From positions 1 to 10,649 of the forward strand of contig JAFYLV010000053.1 in NCBI GenBank assembly GCA_017556885.1: a stretch of 10,649 nucleotides of DNA. The letters are read 5' to 3'. The DNA is from Clostridia bacterium (GTDB lineage: Bacteria > Bacillota > Clostridia > Oscillospirales > QAMX01). The notes beneath the pieces are model-generated. The model searched no databases. It worked only from the letters and a program-made list of their open reading frames with translations, and was not told the DNA's origin. This document shows, piece after piece, positions 1 through 6,374 of this stretch. The translations under genes were made by a program, and so were the position numbers. Position 1 is the first letter of the stretch. Every line of letters begins with the position of its first letter.

Positions 1-886
1 GCGCCTTCAGGCGGCGAAGAAGATCATCCAGCTTCTCGGTGGGGTGCACAAGCACCGGCGTAGACATGATCTCCGAAAGCGGTTTATCGGTAACGCCGAG
101 ACCGTGATAGAAGTCCTTGTGGTGGATGACACCGACGATACGGTCGATACTGTCCTCATAGACCAGCAGGCGGGAGAAACGGGAGGCGGTAAATGCCTCG
201 GCCACCTCTTCGGTGGTGGCATCGATGCTGACGGCCTCGAGATCCATGCGATGCGTGAGAATATCCTTTGCGGCGAGGTCACCGAATTCCACGGCATTTC
301 GCAGCAGCTCGCCCTCTTCCTCGTCAAGACCGCCGTCCTGCTCGACCTCTTCAATAAAGGTCAGCAACTCTTCCTGCGACATGGCCTCTTCTTCCTCGGT
401 GGTTATGATGCGATCGGTAAGTTTCTTCCAAAGGCCGAAGATAAAGGAAAGCGGAAGCAGAAGCTTCGTAATGAAGTTAATGATCGGTGCGGAGAACATA
501 GCAAAGGGATCCGCAGCGTCCTTTGCCAGACTCTTGGGGGTGATCTCACCGAAAATGAGCACGAGCACCGTTACGACCGCGGTAGAGACCGTTGCGCCGA
601 AGCTGGCATCGCCGTAGTTTGCAAGGAGAGAGACAAAAACCACCGTGGCAACGGACGAGAGGGTGATGTTGACGATGTTGTTGCCGATGAGGATGGTGGA
701 GATGAGCCGGTCGTATTTCTCGTCAAGCTCCAGGGCAAGCTTTGCTTTTTTGTTGCCCTTGTCCGCAAGCACCTTGAGACGGGTCTTGTTCATGGAGAGA
801 AACGCCGTTTCCGTGGCGGAGAAATAGGCGGAGAAAATGAGACATATCACCATGATGATGATACTGGGTATATGTTCGGTAATCAT
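1..886 (-). CDS. CNNM/CorC-HlyC-type membrane protein (DUF21 + CBS pair), 3' end cut by window edge
   Basis: The minus strand is open from an ATG at 886-884 to the window edge (295 codons seen, no stop). GAAAGGA lies 7 nt before the ATG. Residues 1-135 are the DUF21 transmembrane domain, with hydrophobic segments near 8-25, 62-85 and 95-113, the conserved NNIVN at 69-73, and the family hallmark GEITPKS at 113-119. An acidic linker (about 155-200, with runs of Glu) leads into a CBS domain pair from about residue 205 to the edge. The C-terminal CorC_HlyC domain expected in this family lies outside the window. Family members once annotated as hemolysins include bacterial CorC/MpfA-type proteins now linked to Mg2+ efflux; transport of Mg2+ here is by analogy. 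The gene is preceded by a leader peptide and attenuator-like hairpin (919-1042). The family call is firm and the ion is inferred. Confidence 0.93.
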   Translation of the reverse strand, partial: MITEHIPSIIIMVICLIFSAYFSATETAFLSMNKTRLKVLADKGNKKAKLALELDEKYDRLISTILIGNNIVNITLSSVATVVFVSLLANYGDASFGATVSTAVVTVLVLIFGEITPKSLAKDAADPFAMFSAPIINFITKLLLPLSFIFGLWKKLTDRIITTEEEEAMSQEELLTFIEEVEQDGGLDEEEGELLRNAVEFGDLAAKDILTHRMDLEAVSIDATTEEVAEAFTASRFSRLLVYEDSIDRIVGVIHHKDFYHGLGVTDKPLSEIMSTPVLVHPTEKLDDLLRRLKA

Positions 887-918
887 TTGTAGATCCTTTC
901 AATGTAAGAAAATTACTT

Positions 919-978
919 AAAAACAACAAAAACAGACATACCCCGTCACCCCAATGCATTACAGGGGGCAGGTATGCC
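919..978 (-). terminator. Terminator-like hairpin in the 5' leader of the CNNM gene (possible attenuator)
   Basis: Read on the minus strand, GGCATACC (978-971) pairs with GGTATGTC (942-935) over 8 bp with one G-T pair. An inner CCCC/GGGG helix can stack inside the stem. A T-rich tail, TGTTTTTGTTGTTTTT (934-919), follows at once. This has the form of a Rho-independent terminator, yet it lies between the promoter and the coding start at 886, so it is best read as conditional. It begins 4 nt after the stop codon of a 19-codon leader ORF, so a ribosome at that stop would cover the 5' arm. Function is inferred from position and structure only. Confidence 0.65.
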
Positions 979-982
979 TTAA

Positions 983-1042
983 CTATTCAAGCATAATCTG
1001 ATTGTCAGGATCGCCGTCGGTACTGGGACTGCAACTGTCCAT
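983..1042 (-). CDS. Leader peptide of 19 aa upstream of the CNNM gene
   Basis: On the minus strand, ATG at 1042-1040 opens a 19-codon frame ending in TAG at 985-983: MDSCSPSTDGDPDNQIMLE. It lies inside the 5' leader of the CNNM gene, starting roughly 35 nt after the predicted transcription start and ending 4 nt before a terminator-like hairpin. A GGAAGG sequence (1060-1055) is the only ribosome-site candidate, but it sits 12 nt from the ATG and within a small hairpin, so initiation may be weak or controlled. The peptide has four Asp, one Glu and two Pro in a DPD context. Acidic, proline-bearing leaders are known to destabilise ribosomes at low Mg2+ (the mgtA leader mgtL in enteric bacteria), and the downstream gene belongs to a Mg2+-transport family, so a Mg2+-sensing role is attractive. 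That role is inference; translation has not been shown. Confidence 0.5.
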   Translation of the reverse strand: MDSCSPSTDGDPDNQIMLE

Positions 1043-1060
1043 GGAGAGGTATCACCTTCC
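1043..1060 (-). promoter_or_regulatory. Small hairpin over the leader peptide's ribosome site
   Basis: Read on the minus strand, GGAAGGT and ACCTCTCC pair as a 7-bp stem with one bulged C and a GAT loop. The stem includes the GGAAGG that would serve the leader ORF. Its 3' half contains ATACCTC (1052-1046), which could instead pair with GGGGTAT (944-938) in the 3' arm of the downstream terminator-like hairpin. That would give a classical pair of alternative structures. The pairing is visible by eye; its use in vivo is inference. Confidence 0.4.
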
Positions 1061-1082
1061 TTGTTTTATAATATATGAGTAT

Positions 1083-1111
1083 ATTATAGATAACAGTTGA
1101 GGTTTTGTCAA
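1083..1111 (-). promoter_or_regulatory. Consensus sigma-A promoter for the CNNM leader
   Basis: On the minus strand, TTGACA (1111-1106) and TATAAT (1088-1083) are separated by 17 nt, a perfect match to the housekeeping consensus in both hexamers and in spacing. The transcription start is expected near 1076, giving a 5' leader of about 190 nt before the CNNM start codon. A promoter this strong, followed by a conditional terminator, fits attenuation control. Confidence 0.85.
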
Positions 1112-1189
1112 CAAAAAAAGAGAAGAAATCCGAAAAATCTGCAAAAATATTATAAAATTGTTAGCGATTGTAAAAATTATCATTTGAAT

Positions 1190-1218
1190 TTGCAAAGAAG
1201 GACAGGATGTGTTACAAT
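1190..1218 (+). promoter_or_regulatory. Extended -10 promoter for the YgjV-type gene
   Basis: TTGCAA (1190-1195) and TACAAT (1213-1218) are 17 nt apart, with TGTGT directly before the -10. Transcription should start near 1225, leaving a short leader before the GTG at 1265. This promoter is divergent from the CNNM promoter. The AT-rich 1112-1189 between the two holds no gene or other signal that I can support. Confidence 0.75.
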
Positions 1219-1264
1219 ACGGCAAGGTCTAAATTTGCTGTTGATAGGGGAGAAGACGATACCT

Positions 1265-1813
1265 GTGAAACTTTTTGCTACCGTTTTCGGGATACTTGCG
1301 GTGATTTTCTTTGGGTTAAGCTTTCAGTGCAGAAAACGCAAGGATATCGTTTTTGTCAATCTCGTTTCACGTATTTTTTATATATTGCAGTATATTCTGC
1401 TTGGCGCTTTTGAGGGGGCGGCGTTCGATCTGATCGGAGCGTTAGCGGCGCTTCCTGCCAAGGCAAAGGATACGGGTTTTGTTCGCAAATGGCGGATATT
1501 TATCCTCGGCGGAATATTTGGGCTTACGGTTCTTGCCGGCATTTTCACCTACCGGTCTCTGTGGAGCATTCTTCCGTTTGCGGGGGTGTGCCTGGAGATC
1601 GCCGCCCTGTGGCTGGACCGTGAAACGCAGATCCGCGTAGTATCCCTGCTTGCGCAGCCCTTCTGGCTTTCCTATAACCTTTACTCCGCAGCCTACGGAT
1701 CGGCGGCCGGAAACGTTTTTGCCACGGTGTCCATCGTCCTTGCCCTGGTGCGTTTTGCCTTGCGGAAAAATGCGGGTGACAAAGTTGACGGTCAGTCAAA
1801 AACTGTGATATAA
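1265..1813 (+). CDS. YgjV-family (Imp-YgjV) integral membrane protein of unknown function
   Basis: This 182-residue protein resembles the YgjV inner-membrane family (PF10688), whose function is not known. Hydrophobic stretches near residues 3-20, 28-46, 47-63, 77-94, 99-116, 125-142 and 147-163 suggest six or seven membrane helices. A conserved-looking N-x-x-S-R-x-x-x-x-x-Q-Y-x-L-L-G stretch spans residues 32-47, and basic loops follow the first helix (QCRKRK, 21-26). I chose the GTG at 1265, preceded by GGGGAGAAG (1247-1255), because the longer open frame back to an ATG at 1097 would begin upstream of the predicted transcription start near 1225 and adds a polar, low-quality stretch. It stands alone, divergent from the CNNM gene, and its last codons carry the promoter of the next operon. 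The family call is good; the exact start is moderately sure. Confidence 0.8.
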   Translation: MKLFATVFGILAVIFFGLSFQCRKRKDIVFVNLVSRIFYILQYILLGAFEGAAFDLIGALAALPAKAKDTGFVRKWRIFILGGIFGLTVLAGIFTYRSLWSILPFAGVCLEIAALWLDRETQIRVVSLLAQPFWLSYNLYSAAYGSAAGNVFATVSIVLALVRFALRKNAGDKVDGQSKTVI

Positions 1814-1814
1814 T
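1785..1814 (+). promoter_or_regulatory. Promoter of the GH27-corrinoid operon, with an inverted repeat over the -35
   Basis: TTGACG (1785-1790) and TATAAT (1809-1814) are 18 nt apart, with TGTGA just before the -10. The elements overlap the final codons of the YgjV-type gene. The -35 is part of TTGAC-GGTCA-GTCAA (1785-1799), an inverted repeat with 5-bp arms that could be an operator. No other promoter is obvious between here and 6319, so this one likely serves four genes. Confidence 0.75.
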
Positions 1815-1857
1815 CATTTCAAAGATAAACGATTTCGAACAGGAGATGTAGCAGATT

Positions 1858-3138
1858 ATGATCAAAAAGCAGCATGTGATGACATCGCCCATGGGTTGGA
1901 ATTCCTGGGACTGCTACGGCGGCGCCGTAACGGAGGAGATTGTCCGGCAGAACGCTGACTTTATGGCAAAATACCTCAAGCCCTACGGCTGGGAATATAT
2001 TGTTGTTGATATCCAGTGGTCGGAGCCCGACTCTCTCGGTCATGCATACCGCCCCTTCCCGGAGCTTTGCATGGATGAATACGGCCGTCTGATCCCGGCC
2101 GTTAACCGGTTTCCCTCGGCGGCAGGCGGTAAAGGCTTTGCACCTCTTGTCGAATACGTGCATTCCCTTGGGCTGAAATTCGGCATCCATATCATGCGCG
2201 GAATCCCCCGGCTGGCAGGGTGGAAAAAATGTCCGGTTCTCGGAACGGAGTATACCGCAGCGGATGTGGCGGATCCAAACTCGATCTGCGCATGGAACCC
2301 CGATATGCACGGCGTTGATCCGAAACATCCCGGCGCGAAGGCCTATTATGACAGTATTTTTGCCCTGTATGCTGAGTGGGGCGTTGATTTTATCAAGTGC
2401 GACGATATCTGCCGCGAGCTTCCCCGTTGTACCGATGAGCTGCGCCTGATAAGCGAAAGCCTGCAGAATTGCGGCAGAGACATGGTGTTCAGCCTTTCGC
2501 CCGGACCGGCGCTTCCCGAACTGTCGGAGCTTTATAAGGATATCTCGCATATGTGGCGCATTACCGACGATTTCTGGGATAACTGGCGTCTTCTCTATGA
2601 CATGTTCTCGCGAGCCAAGACCTGGTGCATCCACACCGGTGCGGGCAACTGGCCGGATGCGGATATGCTGCCGATCGGAGCTCTGCGCCAGTGCAAAAAT
2701 CCCGATATCCGAACCAAGTTTACACAGGATGAGCACTATACCATGATGACCCTTTGGTCCATTTTCCGCTCCCCGCTGATGATCGGAAGCGAAATGACCA
2801 AAATGGACGAATTCACCATGTCGGTGCTGACCAATACCGGCATCCTTGAGATGCACAAAGCCGCACGCAATGCCCATGAGGTGTGGCGCAGAAAGAGCGA
2901 AGAAGGAGAGGCCATCCTTTGGACGGCAAATCACGCGGAGAAGCCCGGCCGCTATGTAGCCCTCTTCAATGCGGGTGAGAGCGATGCTGAGATTGGCTTT
3001 GCCCTTTCGGAGCTGGAACTTACAGATGCCGAGACCGTTACCGATCTCTGGACGGGGGAGACTTTCCCGGTGGAAGAAACCATGCGCTTCAACATCCCGA
3101 AACACGGCGCTGTGGCTCTTTGGATCGCAGAAAAGTAA
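1858..3138 (+). CDS. GH27 family glycoside hydrolase (alpha-galactosidase-like)
   Basis: This 426-residue protein has the GH27 layout: a (beta/alpha)8 barrel (about 8-325) then a C-terminal beta-sandwich (about 340-426). Family landmarks are PMGWNSWD (11-18), VDIQW, D-x-YGRL with RFP, FIKCDD (nucleophile Asp182 by alignment to the usual KYD), WRITDDFW (acid/base Asp238), NWPDADMLPIG and SPLMIG. GH27 enzymes are retaining exo-hydrolases, usually removing alpha-galactose or alpha-GalNAc. The GIHIMRGIPR stretch, and Cys-Asp-Asp in place of the common Tyr-Asp-Asn, place it in a GH27 branch that I recall as widespread but little characterised, so substrate is uncertain. There is no signal peptide, so it is cytoplasmic. 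The ATG at 1858 follows AGGAG by 12 nt; an in-frame ATG at 1879 is possible. It leads an operon, 27 bp ahead of the corrinoid protein gene. Confidence 0.92.
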   Translation: MIKKQHVMTSPMGWNSWDCYGGAVTEEIVRQNADFMAKYLKPYGWEYIVVDIQWSEPDSLGHAYRPFPELCMDEYGRLIPAVNRFPSAAGGKGFAPLVEYVHSLGLKFGIHIMRGIPRLAGWKKCPVLGTEYTAADVADPNSICAWNPDMHGVDPKHPGAKAYYDSIFALYAEWGVDFIKCDDICRELPRCTDELRLISESLQNCGRDMVFSLSPGPALPELSELYKDISHMWRITDDFWDNWRLLYDMFSRAKTWCIHTGAGNWPDADMLPIGALRQCKNPDIRTKFTQDEHYTMMTLWSIFRSPLMIGSEMTKMDEFTMSVLTNTGILEMHKAARNAHEVWRRKSEEGEAILWTANHAEKPGRYVALFNAGESDAEIGFALSELELTDAETVTDLWTGETFPVEETMRFNIPKHGAVALWIAEK

Positions 3139-3165
3139 GATAATACGTATAGTGAGGATATAGCC

Positions 3166-3801
3166 ATGAGCATTTTACAGGAAATTTGCGAAACCCTGCA
3201 GAAGGGAAGAGCGAAACTTATGAAGGAGATGGTGCAAAAGGCGCTGGATGAAGGAATTGCCGCACAGGATATTCTGACGGATGCGCTCCTTCCCGCCATG
3301 AGTGTCATCGGCGAAAAATTTAAGAACAATGAGATCTTTGTGCCTGAGGTCCTTATGGCGGCCCGCGCTATGAATATGGGTACCGATGTGATCAAGCCTC
3401 ACCTTGCCGCAAGCGGTGTGCAGGCGGCGGGCAGAGTTTGTATTGGAACCGTGCAGGGGGATCTGCACGATATCGGGAAAAACCTTGTGCGTATGATGCT
3501 GGAAGGCAAGGGGCTGGAGGTCATTGACCTTGGCACCGATGTGCCCGCAGAGAAGTTTGTCAGCTGCGCCATGGAAAACGACTGCCAGATCATCTGTTGT
3601 TCCGCTCTGCTGACCACCACCATGGATGTCATGGCGGACGTGGTGCGCGCAGCCAAAGCGGCGGGGATCCGCGATAAGGTCAAGATCATGGTAGGCGGAG
3701 CACCCATTACGGAGGAATTCTGCCGTTCCATTGGTGCGGATTTCTATGCCGCAGATGCCGCCAGTGCCGCGGATGCAGCGGTGGCTCTGTGTAAAGGTTA
3801 A
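3166..3801 (+). CDS. Corrinoid (cobalamin-binding) methyl-carrier protein, MtaC/MtbC type
   Basis: The 211-residue product is the usual length for methyltransferase corrinoid proteins. Residues 1-85 form the helical cap (B12-binding_2). Residues 88-210 form the Rossmann-like B12-binding domain, with D99-L-H101-D-I-G104 as the DxHxxG signature, where His101 is the lower cobalt ligand. SALLTTTM (about 145-152) and VGGAP near 176-180 match the Ser/Thr and GG elements that hold the corrinoid tail. In known systems this protein takes a methyl group from a substrate-specific methyltransferase and passes it to a second one. GAGG sits 8 nt before the ATG. The gene lies 27 bp after GH27 and 5 bp before the URO-D-type methyltransferase, clearly one transcription unit. 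No cobalamin-riboswitch-like structure was recognised upstream. The substrate is unknown. Confidence 0.95.
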   Translation: MSILQEICETLQKGRAKLMKEMVQKALDEGIAAQDILTDALLPAMSVIGEKFKNNEIFVPEVLMAARAMNMGTDVIKPHLAASGVQAAGRVCIGTVQGDLHDIGKNLVRMMLEGKGLEVIDLGTDVPAEKFVSCAMENDCQIICCSALLTTTMDVMADVVRAAKAAGIRDKVKIMVGGAPITEEFCRSIGADFYAADAASAADAAVALCKG

Positions 3802-3806
3802 GCGGT

Positions 3807-4814
3807 ATGGCGGATTTTGAAAATATGCGCCGTTGGCTCGAAGAAGCGGCAAAGGCGGAATCGAAGGGGGCGTTCCCAATTCTGTCTGCCCCCGGGGCGG
3901 GGCTTATCGGTGCGCCTTTGCGCGCGCTGACGGAGGACGGTGAACTGCAGGCGGCGGCCATTGCGGCGGTGACCCAACGGTGGAACTCGCTGGCCGCGGT
4001 GGGCTTGATGGATCTCTCTGTGGAAGCGGAGGCTTTCGGTTCGGAAGTTCACTTTGCGGAGGATGAGATTCCGACGGTCAAAGGACGGCAGATAGAGGAT
4101 ATGGAGGGCGCAGTGGCACTTGCCGTGCCGTCCGTCGGTGCGGGAAGAACCGGTATTTATATCGATTGTATCCGTATAGCTGCGGCGCGTATCAACGACC
4201 GACCGGTCTTTGCCGGGATGATTGGCCCTTACTCGCTTGCTGCGCGTCTTTTTGGCGTGCCCGACAGTATGATAGCCTGCTATGATGAGCCGGAAACGAT
4301 GGAGCTTCTGCTTTCCAAGGCAACAGAATTTCTTATCACGTATGCCCGTGCCTATAAGGAAACGGGCGCCCAGGGTATAATCCTGGCCGAGCCGGTAGCG
4401 GGTATGCTTTCTCCCTCGTTGGAGGAGGAATTCTCGGCGCCCTACGTCAAACAGATCGTGGATGCCGTACAGGACGATCGGTTCCTTGTGATTTATCATA
4501 ACTGCGGCGATAATGCCGCCAGGATGCTCCCCTCCATTCTTTCCACAGGCGCCGCGGCCTATCACTTCGGCAATGCGGTGGATATGGCGGAGGTGCTGGA
4601 AAAGGTGCCCTCAAATATCGTTGTTATGGGAAATCTTGATCCAGTGGGAGAACTTTTCAGCGGAACTCCGGAAAGCGTAGCGAAGGGAACAAAGGCCCTG
4701 CTTTCGCTGAAACGAGGCCGGGATAATTTTATCCTTTCCTCCGGCTGCGATATCCCGCCCAAGACTCCTTTGGAGAATCTGGACGCATTTTTTGCTGCGG
4801 CAACCGAAATATAA
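3807..4814 (+). CDS. URO-D-family zinc methyltransferase (MtaA/MtbA/MtvB-like)
   Basis: This 335-residue protein belongs to the uroporphyrinogen decarboxylase superfamily (PF01208), methyltransferase branch. Candidate zinc ligands are His231 and Cys233 in HNCGDN and Cys314 in SGCDIPPKTP, the His-x-Cys...Cys pattern of MtaA/MtbA, which true heme-pathway HemE enzymes lack. MIGPYSLAARL (about 138-148), ILAEP (about 192-196) and GNLDP (about 274-278) are also typical. Such proteins either demethylate a substrate onto Co(I)-corrinoid, as some acetogen O-demethylases do, or move the methyl from corrinoid to a thiol acceptor; the sequence alone does not say which. No separate MtaB, MttB or MtrH-like partner is present in the window. 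It starts 5 bp after the corrinoid gene with only AAAGG inside that gene's last codons as a ribosome site, which suggests translational coupling. Confidence 0.9.
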   Translation: MADFENMRRWLEEAAKAESKGAFPILSAPGAGLIGAPLRALTEDGELQAAAIAAVTQRWNSLAAVGLMDLSVEAEAFGSEVHFAEDEIPTVKGRQIEDMEGAVALAVPSVGAGRTGIYIDCIRIAAARINDRPVFAGMIGPYSLAARLFGVPDSMIACYDEPETMELLLSKATEFLITYARAYKETGAQGIILAEPVAGMLSPSLEEEFSAPYVKQIVDAVQDDRFLVIYHNCGDNAARMLPSILSTGAAAYHFGNAVDMAEVLEKVPSNIVVMGNLDPVGELFSGTPESVAKGTKALLSLKRGRDNFILSSGCDIPPKTPLENLDAFFAAATEI

Positions 4815-4825
4815 CTGAGGTCATT

Positions 4826-6319
4826 ATGCGCGATACGGTTTCACTTTGCCTGAATGGTGAAAATCGACATATCCCGCAGGGAAGTTTGCTTTCGGAGGTT
4901 ATCTCCGGTGAAGCACCCTGCGGCGGACGGGGATCCTGCGGAAAATGCAGGGTCCTTGCTTTCGGCTGCCTTTCGCCCGTAAATGAGAGGGAGCGGAGAC
5001 ATCTCTCGGCGGAAGAACTTGCACAAGGCTGGCGCCTTGCCTGCATGACGCGGGCAGAGGGCGATTGCGAGGTGCAAACCGGCTCGGCTGCGGTACCCCG
5101 GATCCTGACGGAGGGCGTGGGGGATGCGTATAACATTTCGCCGAGCTTTTTGAAATACGGTGTTGCCGTGGATGTCGGAACGACCACCCTTGCGGCCAAA
5201 CTTTTTGACCGCGAGGGACATGAACTGGCACAAACGGCCTGTCTCAATCCCCAGTCCTTTGCCGGGGCGGATGTCATCACCCGCATCGGAGCTGTGCTCG
5301 CGGGGGAGAGTTTCCGCCTGAAGAATGTGCTTTGCCGGGCAATTGATGAAAGGATCGCAGAGTTATGCGCGGTCGCGGGCGTGGCGGCAACGGATGTTGG
5401 CGAAGCGGTCATCGCAGGAAATGCGGCCATGCTCCATTTGCTGACCGGGACGGATCCGGAACCGCTATCCCGTGCGCCTTTTGCGGTAAAACGGAAATTT
5501 GGTGAGACTGTAACGGCGGGAGAACTGGATGTTTCTGTGCTTCTGCCGGAAACGCCGGTTTATTTGCCTCCCTGCATATCTGCCTTTGTAGGTGCAGATA
5601 CAGTGTGCGCGGTGCTCGCGGACGGAACGGCGCGCGGAGGTACCCGCATGATTGCGGATATCGGGACCAATGGCGAAATCTTTCTTTGCAAAGATAACAA
5701 GTTTTATGCCTGCTCCATGGCGGCGGGGCCTGCCTTTGAGGGCGTCGGTATCTCCTGCGGCATGCGGGGGGAGAGCGGCGCGGTTGACCGGGTGGATCTG
5801 GTGAACGGAAAACTGTATGCCCGCATCATTGGCGGAGGTCAAGCGGCCGGCATCTGCGGCAGCGGTCTTGCGGATGCGGTGGCCTGTCTTCTGGATGCGG
5901 AGCTTCTTGATGAAAGCGGGTATCTTGACGAGGATCCGACATATATCTGTAGTAGAGTGGCATTGAAACAGGCCGATATCCGTGCGGTGCAGTTGGCGAA
6001 AAGTGCGGTCTATGCTGGCATTGCGACACTGCTGTCTGCGCAGGGGATCAAAGCCTCGGATCTCGACGGATTTTCCCTTGCCGGCGGTTTTGGAAACTAT
6101 CTCAATATGCGGTCTGCGGCGCGCATCGGCCTTCTGCCGGCGGAGCTTGCCCGCATTGCCCGCCCGGTGGGGAATGCTGCCCTTAAAGGCGCGGAAAAGC
6201 TCCTCTTGTGTCCGGAAATGCGGGATGCGAGCCGGGCAATTGCAGAATCAACGGAAACGCTGGAGCTTGGCGGAGATCCGGTCTTTGCGGAAAACTATAT
6301 GATGGGAATGCTTTTTTAA
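4826..6319 (+). CDS. RACE-type reductive activator of corrinoid protein (2Fe-2S + ASKHA ATPase), compact form
   Basis: This 497-residue protein is the ATP-dependent activator that rescues corrinoid from inactive Co(II) to Co(I). Residues 1-85 are a plant-type [2Fe-2S] domain with ligands Cys32, Cys38, Cys41 and Cys73. The ASKHA/DUF4445 part begins at VDVGTTT (115-121), has a second phosphate loop ADIGTNGE (277-284), GPAFEG, GGGQAAGICGSGL and SLAGGFGNYLN, and ends in the typical MGMLF tail. Full-length relatives run to about 600 residues with a linker domain between ferredoxin and ATPase; here only about 30 residues separate them, so the linker domain seems absent. GAGG is 5 nt before the ATG. 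The gene lies 11 bp after the URO-D-type gene and is closed by a terminator. Its presence shows the corrinoid set is meant for redox-sensitive methyl transfer. Confidence 0.95.
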   Translation: MRDTVSLCLNGENRHIPQGSLLSEVISGEAPCGGRGSCGKCRVLAFGCLSPVNERERRHLSAEELAQGWRLACMTRAEGDCEVQTGSAAVPRILTEGVGDAYNISPSFLKYGVAVDVGTTTLAAKLFDREGHELAQTACLNPQSFAGADVITRIGAVLAGESFRLKNVLCRAIDERIAELCAVAGVAATDVGEAVIAGNAAMLHLLTGTDPEPLSRAPFAVKRKFGETVTAGELDVSVLLPETPVYLPPCISAFVGADTVCAVLADGTARGGTRMIADIGTNGEIFLCKDNKFYACSMAAGPAFEGVGISCGMRGESGAVDRVDLVNGKLYARIIGGGQAAGICGSGLADAVACLLDAELLDESGYLDEDPTYICSRVALKQADIRAVQLAKSAVYAGIATLLSAQGIKASDLDGFSLAGGFGNYLNMRSAARIGLLPAELARIARPVGNAALKGAEKLLLCPEMRDASRAIAESTETLELGGDPVFAENYMMGMLF

Positions 6320-6329
6320 ATATGCCTCT

Positions 6330-6364
6330 AAAATCCGGAACGGGAAAGACCGTTCCGGATTTTT
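6330..6364 (+). terminator. Rho-independent terminator of the GH27-corrinoid operon
   Basis: A perfect 14-bp stem (6330-6343 with 6350-6363, core TCCGGAACGG) with a 6-nt GAAAGA loop runs into a T-run at 6360-6364. It begins 10 nt after the activator gene's stop codon. The A-rich foot on the 5' side may let it work in both directions. Confidence 0.92.
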
Positions 6365-6374
6365 ATGTGTCTTC

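Noticed and set aside
44..892. Long plus-strand open frame of 282 codons
   Set aside because: It is the antisense shadow of the CNNM gene, whose minus-strand frame has a ribosome site and clear family motifs.
919..1060. M-box or other known Mg2+ riboswitch upstream of the CNNM gene
   Set aside because: The leader is too short and lacks any riboswitch core I can recognise; a peptide-linked attenuator explains the elements better.
1097..1264. Longer N-terminus for the YgjV-type protein from ATG at 1097
   Set aside because: It would start upstream of the predicted promoter at 1190-1218, has no ribosome site and adds a polar segment unlike the family.
1815..1857. Cobalamin riboswitch ahead of the corrinoid operon
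   Set aside because: The leader between the -10 and the start codon is only about 40 nt and holds no B12-box-like sequence.
1819..3105. Minus-strand open frame of 428 codons opposite GH27
   Set aside because: Shadow frame; the plus strand has an unmistakable GH27 sequence with catalytic residues and upstream signals.
3807..4814. Heme-pathway uroporphyrinogen decarboxylase (hemE)
   Set aside because: The His-x-Cys...Cys zinc pattern and the corrinoid neighbours point to the methyltransferase branch.
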